Assembly (NCBI GenBank): GCA_915070235.1
Contig: CAJZFM010000042.1
Location: 1-11,502, forward strand
DNA from: an uncultured Capnocytophaga sp.
GTDB lineage: Bacteria > Bacteroidota > Bacteroidia > Flavobacteriales > Flavobacteriaceae
DNA length: 11,502 nucleotides
Direction: 5' to 3'
Below, piece after piece: positions 1 to 5,905 of this stretch (the stretch's first letter is position 1; every line of letters starts with the position of its first letter). Below the pieces are notes generated by a model. The model was not told the origin of the DNA. It worked only from the letters and a program-made list of their open reading frames with translations, and searched no databases. The position numbers and the translations under genes were made by a program.

Positions 1-13
1 AAAAGAGGCTAAT

Positions 14-1054
14 TTATTTTTCTAAAATAGCGGCTATCTTACGTAAAATATCTTGTAAAGAAATAGTTGTTATGGATTTTTCATAACCTTCGGGATATTT
101 ATTTCCAAAAACCGAAGTAGGCACCAAGGGGTACTGCTGTCGGTCAGCAACAAGGCAATACTCCTGAGGCTGGCCATAGGGGGCAAAGCCTGCGTAAGGG
201 TGCGTAACCCCCCACAGAGTAAGGGTAGGTACCCCATAGTTGGCCGCCAAGTGGGCATTACCACTGTCCATAGCCAGCATAAGGTCTAAGTGCGCGATCA
301 AGGCCAACTCCTCCGCAAAAGAAAGACGGCCTATCATAAGTTCTACATTGGGATAAGCAGGCAGAGTATTCACTAATATTTTTTCTCTTGTTCCTCCTCC
401 AAAAATAAATAGTTTGCCCTTGGGATAGCGCTCGGAGAGTGCTGCTATAACCTCTTTCATTTGCTCAAAAGGGTATTCCTTGCCCTTGTGAGAGGCAAAA
501 GGAGCGATTCCTATATTGGTATCTGCACTCAGCAGCGTCTTAATCGGCTCTGTAAGAGTTGGTTTAGGTGAGAAATAATCCTTATCCCACACAATGGAGT
601 AGCCTAAGCGCTCGAATACTGCTGCATACCGCTTATATGAAGGTAGTAGAGGGGTGAAAACCTTATTCTTACTACGAGTAAGTGCCTTTTTTTCTCGCCT
701 ACCCTTATCTATTTGTACAAAAGGAATGAAGGTAAGAGAGAAGAAGAACTTTAAGACATTCGTTCTCAGCACATTGTGTAGGTCAGCCACTTGGGTAATT
801 CCTTGCCCTCTTAAGGCCTTGAATAACCGATAGAGGCCTCTGATACCTTTGTGAGTGCCCTTGGGATCTATAGGAAAAATCGTGGTGCGAGGCAAGTGGG
901 CAAAGAGCGGTGCAAAGAGCGGACGGGTAAGGATCGTAAGTGTAAGCTGTGGGTACTGGGTGGTAAGTGCATTGAGCACAGGCAAAGAGATTGCCACATC
1001 GCCCATGGCAGAAAGACGAATAACCAGCAGGTGGTTGGAGGCGTTATTTTTCAT
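14..1054 (-). CDS. Glycosyltransferase family 9 (heptosyltransferase-like) protein
   Basis: GT9 enzymes typically transfer ADP-heptose or a related sugar onto the lipopolysaccharide inner core at the cytoplasmic face of the inner membrane. Seen here in a 346-residue protein: an N-terminal strand followed by RLSAMGDVAISLP (about residues 13-25), the glycine-rich GD signature of the family; a second Rossmann half starting near GIAPFASHKGKEYP (about 182); the FIFGGG strand (about 216); and the donor-site signature DSGNAHLAA (263-271) followed by the LWGVTHP segment. The length is normal for the family. I chose the ATG at 1054. An in-frame TTG at 1072 would add six residues but lies deeper inside xth. 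The ATG overlaps the end of xth by 11 bases, so the two genes are probably co-transcribed and translationally coupled. The exact acceptor and sugar cannot be read from the sequence, and no other LPS gene is visible in the window. Confidence 0.88.
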   Translation of the reverse strand: MKNNASNHLLVIRLSAMGDVAISLPVLNALTTQYPQLTLTILTRPLFAPLFAHLPRTTIFPIDPKGTHKGIRGLYRLFKALRGQGITQVADLHNVLRTNVLKFFFSLTFIPFVQIDKGRREKKALTRSKNKVFTPLLPSYKRYAAVFERLGYSIVWDKDYFSPKPTLTEPIKTLLSADTNIGIAPFASHKGKEYPFEQMKEVIAALSERYPKGKLFIFGGGTREKILVNTLPAYPNVELMIGRLSFAEELALIAHLDLMLAMDSGNAHLAANYGVPTLTLWGVTHPYAGFAPYGQPQEYCLVADRQQYPLVPTSVFGNKYPEGYEKSITTISLQDILRKIAAILEK

Positions 1055-1820
1055 CGGTTGAGCGGATTTCAACTAAGATAGGACAATGATCACTATGCTT
1101 GGCCTCTGGCAGTATAGCAGCTCTTACCATACGAGCGACTAAGGGTTTGGCTACCAAGCAATAGTCTATACGCCAACCCTTGTTATTATTGCGAGCATTG
1201 GCGCGGTAGCTCCACCAAGAGTAATTGTGTGGTTCTTTGTTAAAAAAGCGGAAACTATCCACAAACCCACTCTTGAGAAAATCGTCTAACCACTTGCGCT
1301 CCACTGGCAAAAAGCCCGATACATTGGCATTGCGCACAGGGTCGTGAATATCAATCGCCTCATGACAGATATTGTAATCCCCACAGATAACCAGGTTGGG
1401 GCGCGTCTGCTTGAGTGTATTGATATACTGCTGAAAATCAGCCATAAACTGTAGCTTGTGATCCAATCGGTCAATATTTGTCCCCGAAGGTAAGTACAGG
1501 CTCATGACCGAAAGATCGCCATAGTCTGCACAGAGGATACGCCCTTCCTTGTCCATATAGTCTATCCCTGAGCCTACCTCCACATGGGTAGGCTGAATTT
1601 TGGAGAGAATTGCCACCCCGCTGTATCCTTTCTTCTCAGCTGAGTGGAAATAATGATAGGTGTAGCCTGCTGCCTCCAAAGGTGCCAAGTCTATTTGACT
1701 CTCCAAGGCCTTGATTTCCTGCAAGCAGATCACATCGGGATTGGCAGCAGAGAGCCATTCTACGAATCCTTTAGTCATGGCGGCACGAAGCCCATTTACA
1801 TTATAAGAGAATATTTTCAT
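1044..1820 (-). CDS. xth: Exodeoxyribonuclease III / class II AP endonuclease
   Basis: This is a base-excision-repair nuclease that cleaves at abasic sites and has 3'-5' exonuclease and 3'-phosphatase activity; it acts in the cytoplasm. The 258-residue protein is one full EEP (exonuclease-endonuclease-phosphatase) domain. All catalytic positions known from E. coli exonuclease III have counterparts: N7 (YNVNG), metal-binding E35 (CLQEIKA), Y109 (SLYLPSG), D148 and N150 (CGDYN), D219 (RIDYCLV), and D244/H245 (HSDHCPI). The ATG at 1820 gives the canonical start MKIFSYNVNG with no extra residues. It is the first gene of a two-gene minus-strand unit with the overlapping GT9 gene. The upstream region is shared with the divergent M23 peptidase gene. 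I could not identify a convincing minus-strand TAnnTTTG box for it. Confidence 0.96.
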   Translation of the reverse strand: MKIFSYNVNGLRAAMTKGFVEWLSAANPDVICLQEIKALESQIDLAPLEAAGYTYHYFHSAEKKGYSGVAILSKIQPTHVEVGSGIDYMDKEGRILCADYGDLSVMSLYLPSGTNIDRLDHKLQFMADFQQYINTLKQTRPNLVICGDYNICHEAIDIHDPVRNANVSGFLPVERKWLDDFLKSGFVDSFRFFNKEPHNYSWWSYRANARNNNKGWRIDYCLVAKPLVARMVRAAILPEAKHSDHCPILVEIRSTDEK

Positions 1821-1862
1821 AAGATAATTTGTTACTTTGATAATTTACCAATTACTCCTTGG

Positions 1863-1886
1863 TTAATTGGCTAATTAGTTAATTCG
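1863..1886. repeat. Three tandem AT-rich octamers (YTAATTNG)
   Basis: TTAATTGG (1863-1870), CTAATTAG (1871-1878) and TTAATTCG (1879-1886) follow each other without gaps and fit the degenerate unit YTAATTNG. CCAATTA at 1848-1854 is the reverse complement of TAATTGG at 1864-1870, so the first copy could also pair into a 7-base stem with a 9-base loop. The array sits in the divergent region between xth and the M23 gene, just upstream of the M23 promoter. Its function is unknown. It may be low-complexity intergenic sequence or an A/T-rich upstream element. Confidence 0.5.
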
Positions 1887-1910
1887 TTTTTTTCTTTGAT
1901 ATGAAATTTG

Positions 1911-1918
1911 TATCTTTG
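1911..1918 (+). promoter_or_regulatory. Bacteroidota-type -7 box upstream of the M23 peptidase gene
   Basis: TATCTTTG matches the TAnnTTTG -7 consensus described for the primary sigma factor of Bacteroides and Flavobacterium. Transcription would begin near 1922-1925, about 35 bases before the ATG at 1958. The -33 region (around 1889-1891) is a T-run rather than a clear TTG, so only the -7 half is strong. The box lies inside the longest possible reading frame of the gene, which argues against translation starting at 1901. Confidence 0.7.
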
Positions 1919-1957
1919 CCACGCTTAAGCAACATATACTATTTAAAAGCATTATTT

Positions 1958-2932
1958 ATGGCAAAAATCAAATACTATTACGATCCCGAAACACTCTCTT
2001 TCAAGCAAATCAATAACCGAAAGAGACGCCTGAAGTATATGTTTTTTTTCTTACTGTCTTCTTTTCTCTTTGCCCTGATTATAGTAGTCATTCTCTATAA
2101 TATCAACTTCATGCAGACACCTAAGGAGCTTTCTCTAAGACGGGAGTTGAAGGAAAATGAAACACAGTTTGCCATTCTCAACCGAAAAATGCAGCAAATG
2201 GAAGAGGTATTAGACCATATTGCCGACAGAGACAATACCCTTTACCGTACTTATTTTGAGATGACCCCTATCCCCGATGCTCAGCGAAAAAGCGGCTTCG
2301 GAGGAGTGAACCGATATGAAGACTTAGAAAAATATACCAACTCTACACTGCTTATTGATATGACTAAGCGCCTTGAATCCTTAGAGAAACAATTAGCCAT
2401 ACAATCTAAATCCTTGGACGATATTGCCGCCTTGGCCAAGGAGAAAGAAAAACTCCTACAATCCCTTCCTGCTATTCAGCCCGTACAGAACAAAGACCTC
2501 AAGCGTATGGCATCGGGCTATGGATTCCGTACCGACCCCTTTACCAAGGTCAGAAAATTCCACTATGGCATGGACTTTTCTGCCCCCACTGGTACTTCCG
2601 TCTATGCCACTGGCGATGGGGTGGTTACCCGTGCTGATAACAATTCCTCTGGTTATGGAGAGCATATTCGTATAGACCATGGTTATGGCTACGAGACCCT
2701 CTATGGACACCTCAGCCAATACAATGTACGCCCAGGACAAAAGGTAAAACGTGGTGATGTGATCGGCTTTGTAGGGAGTACAGGCCGCTCTGAGGCGCCT
2801 CACTTACACTACGAGGTAAAGAAAAATGGCGAACACCTCAACCCAATCAACTTCTACTATGGTAGTCTCTCTGCCGAGGAATATGCCGAAATGCTTAAGA
2901 AATCTAACCAAGGCAACCAATCCTTAGACTAA
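1958..2932 (+). CDS. Membrane-anchored M23 (LytM-type) zinc metallopeptidase
   Basis: This is a predicted peptidoglycan endopeptidase (or catalytically competent LytM factor) facing the periplasm, anchored in the inner membrane. The 324-residue product has a charged N-terminus (about 1-27, with RKRRLK), one membrane helix (about 28-47, FFLLSSFLFALIIVV), a periplasmic linker with two coiled-coil-like stretches (about 56-90 and 133-170), and a C-terminal M23 domain (about 180-300). The LytM zinc ligands are all present: H202 and D206 (HYGMD) and H284 of HLH, with the catalytic histidines H251 (YGHL) and H282. The frame is open back to an ATG at 1901, but that ATG precedes the TATCTTTG promoter box, so I chose the ATG at 1958, giving MAKIKYYYDP. 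The stop codon overlaps the start of the MerR gene (TAATG), so the two are coupled. The exact peptide bond cleaved is unknown. Confidence 0.92.
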   Translation: MAKIKYYYDPETLSFKQINNRKRRLKYMFFFLLSSFLFALIIVVILYNINFMQTPKELSLRRELKENETQFAILNRKMQQMEEVLDHIADRDNTLYRTYFEMTPIPDAQRKSGFGGVNRYEDLEKYTNSTLLIDMTKRLESLEKQLAIQSKSLDDIAALAKEKEKLLQSLPAIQPVQNKDLKRMASGYGFRTDPFTKVRKFHYGMDFSAPTGTSVYATGDGVVTRADNNSSGYGEHIRIDHGYGYETLYGHLSQYNVRPGQKVKRGDVIGFVGSTGRSEAPHLHYEVKKNGEHLNPINFYYGSLSAEEYAEMLKKSNQGNQSLD

Positions 2933-3258
2933 TGGAAATCCCTAACCAAAAGCGCTACTACTCCATAGGCGAATTGGCCGAAGCCTTTGGGGTGAATACC
3001 TCCAAAATTCGCTTTTGGGAAAAGGAATTTGACTTCCTTTCACCCTCCAAAAGCCTATCAGGCACCCGACGCTATACCCAAAAAGATATAGAAAACTTCC
3101 GCTTGGTCTATCACTTAGTAGAAGAAGAGGGCTATACCTTAGAGGGTGCTAAGACCAAACTCAAAAACCAACCCAAGCAACTGCTCTCCACCGTTGAAAT
3201 CATAGACAAACTCAAGGCTATCAAAGAACAATTGGTGGCTATCAAAAATGAACTATAA
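2932..3258 (+). CDS. Small MerR-family transcriptional regulator
   Basis: This is a predicted DNA-binding regulator of 108 residues. The N-terminal two-thirds (about 9-76) is a MerR-type winged helix-turn-helix: YYSIGELAEAFGVNTSKIRFWEKEF forms the recognition unit in two contiguous pieces (9-33), and the wing carries TRRYTQKDIENF. A short lysine-rich helix (about 88-108) follows, suitable for antiparallel dimerisation. There is no effector-binding domain and no cysteine at all, so metal or thiol sensing of the classic MerR type is unlikely. Its start codon shares one base with the stop of the M23 gene, so it is probably made from the same transcript. Its 3' end overlaps the convergent rlmD gene by 6 bases. 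The target and signal are unknown; control of its own operon or of envelope genes is only an inference from position. Confidence 0.88.
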   Translation: MEIPNQKRYYSIGELAEAFGVNTSKIRFWEKEFDFLSPSKSLSGTRRYTQKDIENFRLVYHLVEEEGYTLEGAKTKLKNQPKQLLSTVEIIDKLKAIKEQLVAIKNEL

Positions 3259-4671
3259 GTTCTCTCTCCGTTCCAATAGTGCTACATTTTCAATATGATA
3301 GGTCTGGGGAAACATATCTACTGGGCGTATCTTGACCACTCGGTACATAGGTGCCATCAGCGCCAAGTCTCTGGCTTGGGTGGCACTGTTACAACTCACA
3401 TAGACCACCCGCTGAGGAGCAATCCTGAGAATCTGAGCTACCACATCCTTGTGCATACCATCACGAGGGGGATCGGTAATAATTACATCGGGGGTACCAT
3501 GGGTGGCGATAAACTCTTCATTGAAGATACTTTTCATATCTCCTACAAAAAATTCCACATTGTCTATCTGATTGTCATGTGCATTCTCCTTGGCATCGGC
3601 TATGGCTTCTGGTACAGCCTCCACTCCTATGACTTTCTTAGCTTTTCTGGCCACAAACTGGGCTATGGTACCCGTTCCTGTATAGAGGTCATAGACGAGC
3701 TCTTTCCCTGTTAGTGCCGCAAAATCACGGGTAACCTTATAAAGCTCATAAGCCTGAGTGGAATTGGTTTGAAAAAAAGACTTGGCATTGATCTTAAATC
3801 GCAAGCCTTCCATTTGCTCATAGATAAAGTCTCGCCCGTGGTAACATACCACCTCTTGGTCGTAAATGGTATCATTGGGCTTGTTGTTTATGATATATTG
3901 TAAGGAGGTGATTTGTGGAAATTGTGCCAAGAGATAATCCAATAGTTGCTCCCGTTCGTGTTGCTGTTCCTCTAAGAACTGGATAACCACCATCAGCTCG
4001 CCTAGGGAAGTAATACGTATCATAATAGTACGCAACCAACCTGTATGGGTTCTGGGATTGTAGAAGGTATACCCTTGGGAGAGCGCATAAGCTTTCAGCG
4101 TATTGCGAATGGCATTGGACGGATCTTGCTGGAGGTGGCACTTATGAATATCCAACACCTTGTCCCACGCCCCTGCTATATGAAAGCCCAAGCCATTGCG
4201 ACTGTCTATAGTCTCTTTGGAAGCTATCTCTTCAGGGGTAAGCCAGCGGGTTTCGCTAAAGGAGAATTCTATTTTATTGCGATAAAAATACGGCTTTTCA
4301 CAACCCAAAATAGGTAAAGTCTCCTCTGGAACTATCCCTCCCAAGCGCTTGAGGTTATTGACCACCTCTTGTTGCTTATAGAAGAGTTGGCTCTGGTAAT
4401 TCATATGCTGCCATTGGCAACCACCACAATAGGTAAAGTGCTCACATACAGGTGTCTCCCTCTGTGGTGAATACTGGTGAAACTTTACCGCAATTCCCTC
4501 ATAGAACGCCTTTTTTTTCTTAGTAACCTGTATATCCACTACATCTTCAGGGACAGCATTTTCAACAAAGATGACACGCCCATCGGGAGCGTGTGCGATG
4601 CTTTTACCTTTGGCTCCCGCATCGGTAATGGTAATATTTTCTAATAAGAGTGGTTTCTTTTCTTTTTTCAT
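3253..4671 (-). CDS. rlmD: 23S rRNA (uracil-C5)-methyltransferase, RlmD/RumA family
   Basis: This is a SAM-dependent enzyme that makes 5-methyluridine in 23S rRNA (U1939 in E. coli). The 472-residue product shows, in order: a TRAM RNA-binding domain (about 9-68); a [4Fe-4S] cluster motif with C76, C82, C85 (CGGC) and distant C178 (HKCHL); the central RNA-contact domain; QTN at 301-303; the SAM-binding motif DLYTGTGTIAQF (328-339); DPPRDGMH (400-407); the catalytic nucleophile C427 in VSCNSAT; and the general base E461 in HIENVALLER. All key residues are intact. Some Firmicute homologues (RlmCD) methylate both U747 and U1939, so the precise target here is inferred. It lies 51 bases downstream of rpoD on the same strand, with a stem-loop between them, and meets the MerR gene tail-to-tail with a 6-base overlap. 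Confidence 0.9.
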   Translation of the reverse strand: MKKEKKPLLLENITITDAGAKGKSIAHAPDGRVIFVENAVPEDVVDIQVTKKKKAFYEGIAVKFHQYSPQRETPVCEHFTYCGGCQWQHMNYQSQLFYKQQEVVNNLKRLGGIVPEETLPILGCEKPYFYRNKIEFSFSETRWLTPEEIASKETIDSRNGLGFHIAGAWDKVLDIHKCHLQQDPSNAIRNTLKAYALSQGYTFYNPRTHTGWLRTIMIRITSLGELMVVIQFLEEQQHEREQLLDYLLAQFPQITSLQYIINNKPNDTIYDQEVVCYHGRDFIYEQMEGLRFKINAKSFFQTNSTQAYELYKVTRDFAALTGKELVYDLYTGTGTIAQFVARKAKKVIGVEAVPEAIADAKENAHDNQIDNVEFFVGDMKSIFNEEFIATHGTPDVIITDPPRDGMHKDVVAQILRIAPQRVVYVSCNSATQARDLALMAPMYRVVKIRPVDMFPQTYHIENVALLERRENL

Positions 4672-4690
4672 TCTTTAGAAGACAGATTTT

Positions 4691-4715
4691 AGGGGTTAGA
4701 CAACTGCTAACCCCT
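4691..4715. other. Perfect 9-bp stem-loop between rpoD and rlmD
   Basis: AGGGGTTAG (4691-4699) and CTAACCCCT (4707-4715) are exact reverse complements around a 7-base loop. On the rpoD-rlmD transcript the stem is followed by A residues, not by a U-tract, so it does not look like a standard intrinsic terminator in that direction. Possible roles are partial attenuation, protection of the rpoD 3' end, or an RNA-processing site between the two genes. The stem is clear; the function is inferred. Confidence 0.6.
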
Positions 4716-4722
4716 ATTGGTA

Positions 4723-5586
4723 TTATCCTAAATAAGTTTTAAGGATTTTACTTCTTGAAGTGTGTTTGAGTCGGCGAATGGCCTTCTCCTTGATTTGTCG
4801 CACACGCTCGCGGGTCAGCTCGAAGGTCTCCCCTATTTCCTCAAGAGTCATAGGGTAGTTTTCCCCAAGCCCAAAGTAGAGACGTATCACATCGGCCTCA
4901 CGTGGGGTGAGGGTTTCTAAGGCGCGCTCTATCTCTGTTTTGAGCGATTCGTGCATGAGTTCCTTATCAGGATTGGGGGACTCTCCACTGCGCAACACAT
5001 CGTATAGGTTGGAGTCTTCCCCTTCTACCAAAGGAGCGTCCATGGAGATATGTCTGCCCGAATTCTTCATGGATTCTTTTACATCATTGACCGACATATC
5101 CAGTTCCTTTGCGATTTCCTCAGCCGAAGGCACACGCTCATGGGTCTGTTCCAAATAGGCATAAGTCTTATTGATCTTATTGATAGAGCCTATTTTGTTC
5201 AGCGGCAAGCGGACAATGCGCGACTGTTCTGCCAAGGCCTGCAAGATAGACTGGCGAATCCACCATACCGCATAGGAGATGAACTTGAACCCACGTGTCT
5301 CATCAAAACGCTGGGCGGCCTTAATCAGTCCCATATTCCCCTCATTGATAAGGTCAGGCAAGGTAAGTCCTTGATTCTGGTATTGCTTGGCTACAGAGAC
5401 CACAAAGCGCAAGTTGGCCTTAGTGAGGCGTTCAAGAGCGATCTTATCTCCTGCCTTGATACGTTGGGCAAGTTCTACTTCCTCATCGGCAGAAATCAAA
5501 TCCACCTTACCAATCTCTTGTAAGTACTTATCCAAAGAGGCTGTTTCCCTATTGGTAACCTGCTTGGTGATTTTAAGCTGTCTCAT
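4723..5586 (-). CDS. rpoD: Primary RNA polymerase sigma factor (RpoD/SigA)
   Basis: This is the housekeeping sigma factor directing RNA polymerase to most promoters. The 287-residue protein is short compared with E. coli RpoD because region 1.1 and the large non-conserved insert are absent, as is usual in Bacteroidota. Visible parts: region 1.2 (about 16-46, [10 protein letters not shown]...[10 protein letters not shown]); regions 2.1-2.4 (about 51-125), including the core-binding segment [13 protein letters not shown] and the promoter-melting/-7 reading segment [13 protein letters not shown]; region 3 (about 130-190); and region 4 (about 222-280) with the helix-turn-helix [20 protein letters not shown]. 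Nothing is truncated. The ATG at 5584-5586 leaves a 319-base divergent region shared with rpe. I found no clear minus-strand TAnnTTTG box; the nearest AT-rich candidate is complementary to CAAATTATA at 5667-5675 but has the wrong internal spacing. Downstream comes the stem-loop and then rlmD. Confidence 0.96.
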   Translation of the reverse strand: MRQLKITKQVTNRETASLDKYLQEIGKVDLISADEEVELAQRIKAGDKIALERLTKANLRFVVSVAKQYQNQGLTLPDLINEGNMGLIKAAQRFDETRGFKFISYAVWWIRQSILQALAEQSRIVRLPLNKIGSINKINKTYAYLEQTHERVPSAEEIAKELDMSVNDVKESMKNSGRHISMDAPLVEGEDSNLYDVLRSGESPNPDKELMHESLKTEIERALETLTPREADVIRLYFGLGENYPMTLEEIGETFELTRERVRQIKEKAIRRLKHTSRSKILKTYLG

Positions 5587-5607
5587 TTATAGTGATCAAT
5601 TATAATT

Positions 5608-5640
5608 GTTAGGGATTAGTATTTAATTATTAGTCATTAG
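5608..5640. repeat. 7-base-phased ATTAG repeat in the rpoD leader
   Basis: GTTAG (5608), ATTAG (5615), ATTAG (5629) and ATTAG (5636) all start at multiples of 7 bases from one another; the position at 5622 is degenerate. On the rpoD strand the unit reads CTAATNN. It lies 22-54 bases upstream of the rpoD start codon and probably falls within the 5' leader if transcription starts further upstream. Its function is unknown; it could be decayed low-complexity repeat DNA. Confidence 0.45.
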
Positions 5641-5687
5641 AGAAATGTCATTAACAAAAATCATTCCAAATTATAGTTTGTTAGCCG

Positions 5688-5728
5688 TATTTAACCTACG
5701 ATACTTATAATATAACTATATTTAACCT
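5688..5728. repeat. 10-base direct repeat, 31 bases apart
   Basis: TATTTAACCT occurs at 5688-5697 and again at 5719-5728, exactly 31 bases apart (about three helical turns), with AT-rich DNA between. On the rpoD strand it reads AGGTTAAATA. The helical phasing and location upstream of rpoD would suit paired binding sites for a regulator, but chance in AT-rich DNA is possible. Confidence 0.45.
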
Positions 5729-5773
5729 TACCGCCCTCTTTATAACTCATTTTTTTGTGTTTGGCAGGAAAAG

Positions 5774-5790
5774 TGTCAGATTCGCTGACA
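5774..5790. promoter_or_regulatory. Inverted repeat TGTCAG-N5-CTGACA (possible operator)
   Basis: TGTCAG (5774-5779) and CTGACA (5785-5790) form a perfect 6-base inverted repeat around ATTCG. It is the first of two TGTCA/TGACA dyads upstream of the rpe promoter and within the divergent region shared with rpoD. A dimeric DNA-binding protein is the simplest explanation; the regulator is unknown. Confidence 0.5.
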
Positions 5791-5803
5791 GCATCTTCAA
5801 GAA

Positions 5804-5833
5804 AAAATGTCAGTTGGGTATCTATGACATTTT
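5804..5833. promoter_or_regulatory. Inverted repeat AAAATGTCA-N12-TGACATTTT (possible operator)
   Basis: AAAATGTCA (5804-5812) and TGACATTTT (5825-5833) are exact reverse complements separated by 12 bases. It ends 13 bases before the -33 element of the rpe promoter, a position suited to an activator or repressor site. It uses the same TGTCA core as the dyad at 5774-5790. An isolated TGTCA also lies at 5646-5650, closer to rpoD. There is no T-run typical of a terminator, and no gene ends here. Confidence 0.55.
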
Positions 5834-5846
5834 CTCCGTTTTTATT

Positions 5847-5875
5847 TTGTTTAGTGAAAAAAAAACGTATCTTTG
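5847..5875 (+). promoter_or_regulatory. Bacteroidota-type promoter of rpe
   Basis: TTG at 5847-5849 (inside TTTTG) and TATCTTTG at 5868-5875 are separated by 18 bases, close to the -33/-7 spacing reported for Bacteroidota primary-sigma promoters. The spacer is A-rich. Transcription would begin near 5879-5882, giving a leader of about 25 bases before the rpe ATG at 5906. This is the best complete promoter in the window. Confidence 0.78.
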
Positions 5876-5905
5876 TAGCTTAGAAATACAGCTATTATTT
5901 TCATC

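Noticed and set aside
1055..1072. TTG start extending the GT9 protein by six residues
   Set aside because: The ATG at 1054 already gives a full-length family N-terminus, and TTG starts are uncommon.
1901..1957. N-terminal extension of the M23 peptidase from the ATG at 1901
   Set aside because: It contains the -7 promoter box, and the downstream ATG at 1958 gives a better N-terminus for a membrane-anchored protein.
3295..3714. 139-residue plus-strand reading frame
   Set aside because: It lies wholly antisense to rlmD, whose catalytic motifs are intact, and shows no recognisable domain.
5050..5523. 157-residue plus-strand reading frame
   Set aside because: It is antisense to the conserved regions 1.2-3 of rpoD and has no independent support.
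5761..5790. Possible sigma-54 promoter around TTGGCAGG
   Set aside because: The GG is present, but no GC element at the required 10-base spacing follows it.
5804..5833. Intrinsic terminator upstream of rpe
   Set aside because: No gene ends nearby on either strand, the loop is 12 bases and the stem core is AT-rich; an operator fits better.
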